A stretch of 35,738 bases of DNA from an uncultured delta proteobacterium (GTDB lineage: Bacteria; Bdellovibrionota_C; UBA2361; OMII01), in the NCBI GenBank assembly GCA_903920005.1, contig CAIXKI010000096.1, forward strand, positions 1 to 35,738, written 5' to 3'. Shown here piece by piece: positions 22,174 to 29,252 of the stretch. A model generated the notes under the pieces. It was not told the DNA's origin and made no database searches. It worked only from the letters and a program-made list of their open reading frames with translations. Each line of letters begins with the position of its first letter. The first letter of the stretch is position 1. A program made the translations under genes and the position numbers.

Positions 22174-25110
22174 ATGACAAGCCCAGTTTTGACACGTCGT
22201 CCTGAACCTGAATCAGCTCCTAGTGCTGAGACTGCTCGAGCGGTGCAGCTCTTTGCGGAGCGGGAATCTCCGCACGCTCCGGTCAACGTAGAGTCTAAAG
22301 CGGACGTTCGTGCACGCACGATGCGCAACGCGACGGCCGGGGCAACGGAGGCTGAGTGCTCACAGGTAAAGGCACATATTGAATCAGCTCTTGGCGACCA
22401 GAGCCTCCGCGGGGCATCTCCAGAGGAGCGGCAGCTCATTATCCAACGCCAGGTTGCAAAGGCCACTCAAACGCACAACCTCTCCGAGGCGCAAGCTCGT
22501 GCGATGAGGGAACACCTGATGGACGTTGAGCAGGTCATGCAGGCGAAGCGAGCGCAGGAACTTGAGGAGACCGTTTCTCGATTGGCGATAGCGACAGCTG
22601 CAAAGCCTCTTGATCCGACAACTAGTAAGGAAGACCTCAAGTCTGCCTTTAAAGAGATTCAGAAGGTAGCGGGCCCAGCGACATCTCATGAGGATCTTAA
22701 AAAGATAGCGGACCGATTCGACTCAATCCGCGAGGCCGAGCGCCAGGCTATGATGTACAGAGAGCTTGCGGCTCTTGGTCAGGATTCAGTGGTACTTGGG
22801 TCGGGGATCGACGTTGAATCTACCAAATCAGCACTCAATCAGATTCGAGCCCGGTATCCGGATGTGGAGGCGAAGCCCGAAGAGATGCACAAAGCGTTCA
22901 AGAGCTTCTACGAGAGCGCGTATGATCAAAAGCTCAACGAGTGTGGTTTCTTTTCTCGCCAATACTACCGCTCTAGGTATGCTGTAGGAGCCACCGCCAG
23001 TTCGATCGCTAGTTGTTTCAGTTGGGTCGGTGACGCGGCTGAGGGGGTCGCGAATGTTGGAAAAGGCGCCTACCGACTTGGCGCGGTTGCGGTGGAATGG
23101 ACGGCGGAGACGGCTACCGTTACCGCTACCGCAACGCGTGATTTCGCCGTGAAGGCGTACAACGACCCGAAAGGGGCGTATGAGGATGTGAAACTCGTAG
23201 GCGCCGCGACCGTAGAGGTCGCGTCTGAGGGGCTCGCTGTTGCTGGAAAGGGAATCAAGACCGCCGCCGTGTGGGTGAAAGACAAAGCAGTCTCAGCGGG
23301 AGAGGCGGGCGTGGGTGTCCTTGTCGATACGGGTTCAGGGATCCTGCAGACGGGTGTCGCTCTTGGGAGCGGCTTACTAGGAGCCGGGTACGCGCTCGTC
23401 GGGGGGAAAAGTTGGAGCGAGGTTAGCGCGGAGTTCTCAAAGAATATCGGAAAAGCTGGTACAGCTTTCGGTGCCGCATGGGGCACCGTCTCTGGAGCTG
23501 CTTCAGCGACCTGGGGATTTGTGAAGGGGCTCTCTGATAGCCTTGGTGTGTCGGACCTTTTGGTTGGAGCCGGACACTTAGCAACCTCTCTTCCACATTT
23601 AGCGTGGGATACCGCTTTGGTCGTTGTAGGACAGAAATCTTTTTCTGAGTTGGGCTCTAACTTCTGGGGACACCTCAAGGGAATTGGAACCGGCGTCGTG
23701 GGCGGCCTCACGTGCCTAGGTGAGGTGACTGGTATTATCGACCTTGGAAAGGCGATTAAGCACGGGACTCTAGGGCTCGCTGCGTTTGGTCGTCATGATG
23801 ATGCAGAGGCTGCGTCTCACGCGGGACAGGCGGCGTTTCACGGAGCGTTTGCAGCTGTTTCTGTTGGTGCGATTGGAGCGACGATTGCAACCGGTGGAGC
23901 CGCGGTATCCGCGGTGGGAGCTGTGGCCGCGGGACGAGCAACGCTAAAGGAGGCCGGCAAGGCGGTTCTCAAGACCGCGTCGAAAGAGTTTCTCGAGAAA
24001 GAGGCTAAGGAGATCGGAAAGGCTGTTGTGTCTGATATGTCCACAGCCGCTCTGGGAAAGGTAACGGCTTCTGAGGGTGGCGTTGTGCTCGTGAAGCAGT
24101 TCGAGGAGAAGGCAGCCGCGCAACTTGGAGCTAGCGCTACCAAGGAGTCGCAGCAGAAACTGGTTGAAGAGTTAGCGCTCAAACACGTTCTTCAACGGGA
24201 GGCGGTAGCGTCCGCGACAGAGACCGCGCAGAAGGTCGCGGCTGAGGTTAGTACCAAGGGAGCGGATGTGCTCTCGAAGGATCTTGTCGAGCAGACCGCT
24301 AAAGAGGTGTCGACGGAGCGCACGGCCGCGTTGCTTAAGGAGCTCAAGCTCACGGATAGTGTCGATAAGCTGACCTACGAGATGCTCGTTGATATCAAGG
24401 GCGCGAAACCAAAAGAGGCGGCAGAGAAGCTCATGTCACGCTACGGTGTGCCGAAGTCTGAAGCCGACGCGATGGTTAAAGAGATGCAAAAGGCGCTCAA
24501 GACATCGGCTTCTGATCCGGCTATGAAGCAGATCCTTGAGGATGGGATTACGAAGCACGTAACTGAGGTGCTTGAGAGGGAGATGAAGGATTCATATAAG
24601 AGCACCTTCAAGAAAGCCGTGACAGGTCAGCTGGATGAAGTCTGGTCTAAGGAGCTACGCGAGGCTACAGAGATTCAGGCGAAGCGTCTCGGAAAGACCT
24701 TCGATTCGTATGCGGATGAATTGACCGAGGCCGCATGGAAGGGAGCTCGCGAGGGGATAGAGAAGGCAACTCGTCAAGCCGTTCGTGAGGGGATCGAGCG
24801 TGCCTTTAAGCGGTTTAGAGATAAGGGGTATCGCGGTGGTGTAGGCTCGGGAGGCAGCAATCTCGCTGAGCATGGAAACGGTGACGTTGTTGATGACGGT
24901 TTTGAACTTATGGATGGCATCGCCGAGGCTCGTAGGACAGCGAAGTCGGGGCCTGGTGGAGAGGAGGTGATGTCGAGACATTTCGAGATCACTACGCTCT
25001 CAGGCGATAAGGTCATGCACTATGAGAGGTTCGATCCGGCTTCGAATAAATGGATCAGGGTCGGTAGTGAAACCGTCTCCTTGGCAGACCCCGCAAAGAA
25101 GGCGGCGTAA
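22174..25110 (+). CDS. 978-residue alanine/glycine-rich protein of unknown function
   Basis: The start has GAGAGG about 10 bases upstream. No signal peptide or known domain is recognised. The first 270 residues are charged and helical, with likely coiled coils (QAKRAQELEETVSRL). The middle, about 275-610, is rich in alanine, glycine and valine, with repeated patterns such as VGKGAYRLGAVAVEW, AVAGKGIKTAAVWV and several moderately hydrophobic stretches, ending in VGAIGATIATGGAAVSAVGAVAAG, which could enter a membrane. The remainder is again charged and helical (KEAAEKLMSRYGVPKSEADAMVKEM). A tail after about 905 is compact and strand-like (RHFEITTLSGDKVMHYERFD). This layout is seen in some large secreted toxins and effectors, but that is only an analogy. 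Confidence 0.7.
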   Translation: MTSPVLTRRPEPESAPSAETARAVQLFAERESPHAPVNVESKADVRARTMRNATAGATEAECSQVKAHIESALGDQSLRGASPEERQLIIQRQVAKATQTHNLSEAQARAMREHLMDVEQVMQAKRAQELEETVSRLAIATAAKPLDPTTSKEDLKSAFKEIQKVAGPATSHEDLKKIADRFDSIREAERQAMMYRELAALGQDSVVLGSGIDVESTKSALNQIRARYPDVEAKPEEMHKAFKSFYESAYDQKLNECGFFSRQYYRSRYAVGATASSIASCFSWVGDAAEGVANVGKGAYRLGAVAVEWTAETATVTATATRDFAVKAYNDPKGAYEDVKLVGAATVEVASEGLAVAGKGIKTAAVWVKDKAVSAGEAGVGVLVDTGSGILQTGVALGSGLLGAGYALVGGKSWSEVSAEFSKNIGKAGTAFGAAWGTVSGAASATWGFVKGLSDSLGVSDLLVGAGHLATSLPHLAWDTALVVVGQKSFSELGSNFWGHLKGIGTGVVGGLTCLGEVTGIIDLGKAIKHGTLGLAAFGRHDDAEAASHAGQAAFHGAFAAVSVGAIGATIATGGAAVSAVGAVAAGRATLKEAGKAVLKTASKEFLEKEAKEIGKAVVSDMSTAALGKVTASEGGVVLVKQFEEKAAAQLGASATKESQQKLVEELALKHVLQREAVASATETAQKVAAEVSTKGADVLSKDLVEQTAKEVSTERTAALLKELKLTDSVDKLTYEMLVDIKGAKPKEAAEKLMSRYGVPKSEADAMVKEMQKALKTSASDPAMKQILEDGITKHVTEVLEREMKDSYKSTFKKAVTGQLDEVWSKELREATEIQAKRLGKTFDSYADELTEAAWKGAREGIEKATRQAVREGIERAFKRFRDKGYRGGVGSGGSNLAEHGNGDVVDDGFELMDGIAEARRTAKSGPGGEEVMSRHFEITTLSGDKVMHYERFDPASNKWIRVGSETVSLADPAKKAA

Positions 25111-25276
25111 GCTCTTCGATGGACTCAACAAGGTGGAGCCACACTATAGAAACGCGAAACAGAGAACCCGTCTTCAATGCCCCATGAGCGGAGCGTGCCG
25201 CCTGTCCCTGATCGCGGAGACGAACGGCGTCCGAGGTCCGCCTCCCCTTAATTCAGAGTTTAAAAGCGCAATCGCC

Positions 25277-25304
25277 TTGACTGACGTGTCATCGCTCGTA
25301 TAAT
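25277..25304 (+). promoter_or_regulatory. Strong sigma70-like promoter for the leader peptide and ilvA
   Basis: TTGACT (25277-25282) and TATAAT (25299-25304) are separated by 16 bases. Five of six -35 positions and all six -10 positions match the consensus. The expected start of transcription is at about 25311-25313, right at or two bases before the ATG of the leader ORF. Confidence 0.75.
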
Positions 25305-25312
25305 CAGGGTCT

Positions 25313-25390
25313 ATGTTGAACGTTAGTTCGTCAATAAACGGTCTCATCCTCCTCTCTCAGATCGCTATTCCTGCGATCATCGCCATTTGA
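25313..25390 (+). CDS. Isoleucine-rich leader peptide of a putative ilvA attenuator
   Basis: This 25-codon ORF runs from ATG 25313 to TGA 25388-25390, too short for ordinary gene calling. Seven of its 25 residues are isoleucine and four are leucine; five of the last nine codons are Ile (QIAIPAIIAI before the stop). It lies between a near-consensus promoter and a long hairpin, upstream of threonine dehydratase, the first enzyme of isoleucine synthesis. This is the arrangement of amino-acid attenuators such as ilvL. Because the promoter's -10 ends nine bases before the ATG, translation would begin on a leaderless or nearly leaderless transcript. Ile-rich coding could be chance, but the location, composition and stop placement together make a leader the best explanation. 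Confidence 0.65.
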   Translation: MLNVSSSINGLILLSQIAIPAIIAI

Positions 25391-25392
25391 TT

Positions 25393-25422
25393 GGAGATAA
25401 ACGCCTCTAAGCGTTTATTTCC
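25393..25422 (+). terminator. Candidate attenuator hairpin before ilvA
   Basis: The stem pairs 25393-25404 (GGAGATAAACGC) with 25411-25422 (GCGTTTATTTCC), 12 pairs with one G-U, around a CTCTAA loop. It begins three bases after the leader stop codon. A ribosome stalled on the Ile codons would reach into the 5' arm. The T-rich bases are inside the stem and no T-run follows, so it is not a typical terminator; it may work by pausing, by Rho, or by sequestering other elements. Confidence 0.5.
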
Positions 25423-25499
25423 CAAAGCCCCAGTCTTCGCACCGTAGTTTCTACCAGAGCCGCCTGTCGCGGCAGTATCGAAGTATCAAAGATTCTAAG

Positions 25500-27002
25500 A
25501 TGTTGGAAAAACAGCAGAGAGCAGATCAACTGTCCGAAAAATGGCTCCCGGCTCGAAGGCCGGAGTGGAAACTTGCGGAGCTCTCCGAGTTACTTATGCC
25601 ACTCATACGAGAGAACGGGCTCGCGGTGGATTTTCTCCCAGCGCTTTCGGGCGGGTTGTATATCGCCGACGCGAGTCGTAATCCGACCAACGCCTATAAA
25701 GTGAGAGGGGCGCTCGCAAGCGCTCACACCGCCCAGCAAGAGGGAAAGGAGTTTCTTGTTACCGCGTCGGCTGGAAATCATGGAGCCGGGATAGCCTATG
25801 CCGCGCAGCTCCGGGGCATGAAGGCCCGCGTATACGTTCCTGAAAACGCTCCGCACATAAAAGTTCAAAAGATAGAGGGATTCGGAGCGGAGGTTATAAA
25901 AGCTGGGGGCACTTTTGATGAGTGTCTAGCGTATGCTCGGCGGGATCTCGATGTGCGATCGGCGAAAGGGAAGTTCGTGCATCCGTTTGATGATGCGATC
26001 GTAGCCGCCGGACAGGGTACGATCGGAATTGAATTGCTTGAGCGCGCTAAGCAGCTCGTGGCCGCAACAGAAACTGATGTCGTAAGAGTCTTCTTACCGA
26101 TAGGAGGAGGTGGGCTGATGGCGGGTGTCGCGAGCGCCATGAAGACCCGATGGCCTGACGATTTACCAAAACTCGAGATCGTTGGAGTTATCGATGAAAG
26201 TGCTCCGGCGTCACTTCTCGCAACCCTTTTCGGGCGACCCGTCCGAGTTCTGCCAAACACGATAGCCGATGGAACGAAGGTCGCACTTGTAGGAGAGACC
26301 TTCCTCTCGGTCTCGAACCTCGTCGACTACCTGATGTTGGTTCCACACGACTCTATAGTTTCGGCTATGAGGCGATATGAGATGCAAACCCTCTCCCGAG
26401 TTGAAGGAGCTGGGGCCCTCGCGTTGGCGGGGGAGGCGTTGACTCGTAGCTACAACCTGTTCGACGACGCGAAGTCTCCGATAAGTTTCGCCGTTGTTAC
26501 CGGCCGAAATGTTGACGCGACGACGTATCACGATACGGTAACGGCTACGCCTCGTTTGAATTTGGATTCTCATCTTCGTCAGGGATTCGATGTCCGTGTT
26601 GAGGAGCGACAGGGAGAGCTACTCCATTTCCTTAAAACGGTTAAAGGGTACAACATCGCGAGTCTGACGTATAAGCAGAGACCCGGGACCAAAACTGGGC
26701 ATTTGCTCGTGGAGTTTGAGGTAGAGACTAAGGCGGTCGCGCCCCTGCAGCGCGCGTTTAAGGAGCATTTTCCAGGGTCGCGTCGTCAGGACCCGGGAGA
26801 ACACATGCTCTATGATGTAGGGCGGCCAGTTGCGCACAAATGCAAAGAGGAGCTGATCACGCTGGACGATAAGCCGGGTGCGTTTTTGCGCTGTGTTGAA
26901 GAGCTTACACGGGAGGGACGTTTTGGCTCGGTTGGATTTCTCTTTTATCGAAAGCCTCCTGTCGATGGTGCCTTCGCGCAGGTAGTTATCGGTCGGTATT
27001 AG
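25500..27002 (+). CDS. ilvA: Threonine dehydratase, biosynthetic type with ACT-like C-terminal regions
   Basis: The 500-residue protein fits the PLP-dependent threonine deaminase fold. The PLP lysine is K67 in NAYKVRGA (more commonly SFKxRGA). The phosphate-binding and substrate loop SAGNHGAG lies near 90-97, and the glycine loop IGGGGLMAG near 201-209. Residues about 365-500 form two ACT-like regulatory repeats (RQGELLHFLKTVKGYNIASLTYKQ and LDDKPGAFLRCVEELTREGRFGSVGF), which in IlvA bind isoleucine for feedback inhibition. The reaction is threonine to 2-oxobutanoate. The length is close to E. coli IlvA (514). The Ile-rich leader ahead of it supports the biosynthetic form. It is followed after 39 bases by the ABC protein gene. 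Confidence 0.9.
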   Translation: MLEKQQRADQLSEKWLPARRPEWKLAELSELLMPLIRENGLAVDFLPALSGGLYIADASRNPTNAYKVRGALASAHTAQQEGKEFLVTASAGNHGAGIAYAAQLRGMKARVYVPENAPHIKVQKIEGFGAEVIKAGGTFDECLAYARRDLDVRSAKGKFVHPFDDAIVAAGQGTIGIELLERAKQLVAATETDVVRVFLPIGGGGLMAGVASAMKTRWPDDLPKLEIVGVIDESAPASLLATLFGRPVRVLPNTIADGTKVALVGETFLSVSNLVDYLMLVPHDSIVSAMRRYEMQTLSRVEGAGALALAGEALTRSYNLFDDAKSPISFAVVTGRNVDATTYHDTVTATPRLNLDSHLRQGFDVRVEERQGELLHFLKTVKGYNIASLTYKQRPGTKTGHLLVEFEVETKAVAPLQRAFKEHFPGSRRQDPGEHMLYDVGRPVAHKCKEELITLDDKPGAFLRCVEELTREGRFGSVGFLFYRKPPVDGAFAQVVIGRY

Positions 27003-27041
27003 TCGGCGTTAACGGCATACCAATTGCGAAGTGGGGTGGTT

Positions 27042-29252
27042 ATGGTTACGTTTGGATACGCCAAACGCGACCGTATGGAACCAGGTGCCGAATCCGAATC
27101 CACTAAACGAGCTGACCCTGCCCCCAAAGGGGCGCAGGCTGAGCCGCCACGTCACCCTGCTTTAGACCTCGACCACATTGAACTGGTGCTCAAGAGGCCT
27201 GGCGCACTTGGCGAGACTATCTCGTCGCAGCCGCCTGAGCCCCCCCGGGAACGCAGGTCGAAGCCTCGGGGTCGTAAAAATAGAAAAGACGCCGACAACG
27301 CCACAGTCCAGGCACAGCATGCTGAGTATGTCGCCCGTGAAGAGGGGCTCTCTTCGCTCATATCGAAGACCATTTGTGATCGCTCCCCGTTAACCGATTA
27401 CGTACGAAGCGTTCGAGAGATATGGAATATCTCTCCATCGACATGGGCCGCTCGAATTGCCTTAACCACTATTGGAGCAGTCTGTGGCGCCGCGTCAAGC
27501 TTTGCATTCTCGCAGACCCTCGCCCTGGTGGGTGATACCGAGACGCACCCCATCTTAGGGGCGCCTATCGGAACGATTACCCACATTCTGGGTTGGTTCG
27601 TAGGGAGTCTTTCTTTTTGGTACCTGGCAGAGGGGGTGCAAACGCGAACGGACGTCATCGCCGAGAAGCACGCTAATGAGGTTGATCTCACGATCTACAG
27701 ATCAATTAGGACGTTAACGGGATCTTTTCCGGAGGAGGCGCGTCAACGAAAAGACGTATCGGAGCTCCTTCAGCTCGTAGAACACCACGAGAAATCGAGT
27801 AAGGAGTTGGTAACGGGTATAATCAATCTGAGTCAGGAAGTTGTTGAGCTAGCGGTCACCGCTGGCGCGATAATCCTCAGTGGAGGGGGCCTCGGAATTC
27901 TCCCGGTCGCTTTAGGGGGATACCTTAAATACCGGAGCGCGACGCGGTGCGCTGACCGTGAGGTATCTGCGGAAGAGCGCGCTAATGAGGTTGACATATT
28001 TTATGAAGATGGCGATCGCGCGCTGACGACGAACTCCTCAATTAGCAATCTTCAGCTCGCGCACGCTCATGAGAAGGTAGTGGAGGAAGTCGCCGCGCTC
28101 AAGCAGGAAGCCGCCCTTATTCGTCTGGACGCGTTTCAGAGTAATGAGCGTGATTCTTGGTTCGTCGCGAGAATTCTAGAGATCCCAGTAGCGGGATCGT
28201 GTGTGCTCTTCATGACTCAATGGATGTCGGGAGACCTCTCTTCGGCTACGTGCATCTGGTTGATGTTATCGATCTGGGCGGCGCGAGCGAACATAAATCA
28301 TATTGGAACGCTCTTTAGCCATCAGATGGCGGACCTGAAGCTGGCGTCTTATCGCCACGCCGCGATCGATATCGCGGAGCCACTCGGGGATAGAAGGGAG
28401 AAGGTGGTTCTTGATGAACCAGCGGGTGTTGCCTTTGAGAGGGTACGGCTCCGACGACGAGGTTCGAATAAGGATACTCTGAAAGAGACAAGCTTTGCGG
28501 TTGAACCGGGGATGGCGGTCGCGATCGTTGGAAATAACGGACAGGGAAAATCTTCACTGCTTGGATTGATCTCGGGACGATTGCTGCCAACGTCCGGGCA
28601 GGTACGCGTTGGCGCGCATGACACACGCGAGCGCTCCGTGTTTACTGGAAATTTAACCCAAGACTACACCCTTCTTTCGGGTGTGTCCGTTCGCGCGAAC
28701 ATCGAACGATATCGCCCCCCCAATCGCGGCATGACGGCGGAAGAGGTCGTAGACCTCCTCGGCGTGAGAGATGTCCTCTGTAAGAACAAGCCTGAAGGAC
28801 TCGATACGATAATCCCGGGCAGGAACCAAAAGAGTACGAATTTCTCGATCGGCCAACGACAACTCATAGCGCTCGCACAAGCTGTTGCCGCTGAATCAGG
28901 GATGCTTCTTCTTGATGAACCGTTGTCGGCGTTGGGCCCTTCAATGATGGCGCATATTAGCGACCTGCTTCTTAATTTAGAGAAACGACCCACGATCTTT
29001 TTTGTGACACACAAATATGAACAGGCGAATACCTGTGATTGGGTGCTTGTGGTGGATGAGGGCGAGGTTGTCGAGCAGGGGCGACCGAACGAATTACTCG
29101 TCAAGCGTGGTGGTAAGTACAAGGCTCTTTTTAATCAACAGAAGAGATACTCGGGAAGAGTTGAGCGAGGGAGGGCTCCCAAGGCGAGCCCACCGGAATC
29201 GCCACCGAAGAGGCGGGAGGAGGGGGATAGCGAGGCCTCGTTTTCCGCTTAG
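27042..29252 (+). CDS. ABC transporter protein with fused membrane and ATP-binding domains and a long disordered N-terminus
   Basis: The 736-residue protein starts at the ATG at 27042, after GGGGTGG; the frame is open to 27024. The first 100 residues are charged and proline-rich (RRSKPRGRKNRKDADN), without order. The membrane domain (about 130-440) has helices around 135-165, 178-196, 270-295 and 380-415. The nucleotide-binding domain has Walker A GNNGQGKS (497-504), Q-loop glutamine 540, a signature FSIGQ (601-605; usual LSGGQ), Walker B MLLLDEP with E626, and H657. It is an exporter-type half-transporter, so a dimer is expected. ANEVD occurs twice (residues 211-215 and 314-318). The signature lacks the first G, so activity may differ. 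Substrate unknown. Confidence 0.82.
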   Translation: MVTFGYAKRDRMEPGAESESTKRADPAPKGAQAEPPRHPALDLDHIELVLKRPGALGETISSQPPEPPRERRSKPRGRKNRKDADNATVQAQHAEYVAREEGLSSLISKTICDRSPLTDYVRSVREIWNISPSTWAARIALTTIGAVCGAASSFAFSQTLALVGDTETHPILGAPIGTITHILGWFVGSLSFWYLAEGVQTRTDVIAEKHANEVDLTIYRSIRTLTGSFPEEARQRKDVSELLQLVEHHEKSSKELVTGIINLSQEVVELAVTAGAIILSGGGLGILPVALGGYLKYRSATRCADREVSAEERANEVDIFYEDGDRALTTNSSISNLQLAHAHEKVVEEVAALKQEAALIRLDAFQSNERDSWFVARILEIPVAGSCVLFMTQWMSGDLSSATCIWLMLSIWAARANINHIGTLFSHQMADLKLASYRHAAIDIAEPLGDRREKVVLDEPAGVAFERVRLRRRGSNKDTLKETSFAVEPGMAVAIVGNNGQGKSSLLGLISGRLLPTSGQVRVGAHDTRERSVFTGNLTQDYTLLSGVSVRANIERYRPPNRGMTAEEVVDLLGVRDVLCKNKPEGLDTIIPGRNQKSTNFSIGQRQLIALAQAVAAESGMLLLDEPLSALGPSMMAHISDLLLNLEKRPTIFFVTHKYEQANTCDWVLVVDEGEVVEQGRPNELLVKRGGKYKALFNQQKRYSGRVERGRAPKASPPESPPKRREEGDSEASFSA

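Larger units (their letters stand above)
25111..25499. other. 389-base leader region of threonine dehydratase
   Basis: The first 165 bases contain no recognisable feature. From 25277 the region holds a near-consensus promoter, a 25-codon Ile-rich ORF, a 12-bp hairpin and a second short hairpin (GCCGC 25459-25463 with GCGGC 25469-25473) before the dehydratase start at 25500. These parts are listed separately. Confidence 0.6.

Noticed and set aside
23070-23711. A 213-codon open frame on the minus strand inside the 978-residue gene, and similar frames at 23838-24182 and 25865-26260
   Set aside because: They are antisense to repetitive Ala/Gly coding and to ilvA, with Pro/Thr/Ser-rich composition expected from the complement of GC-biased codons.
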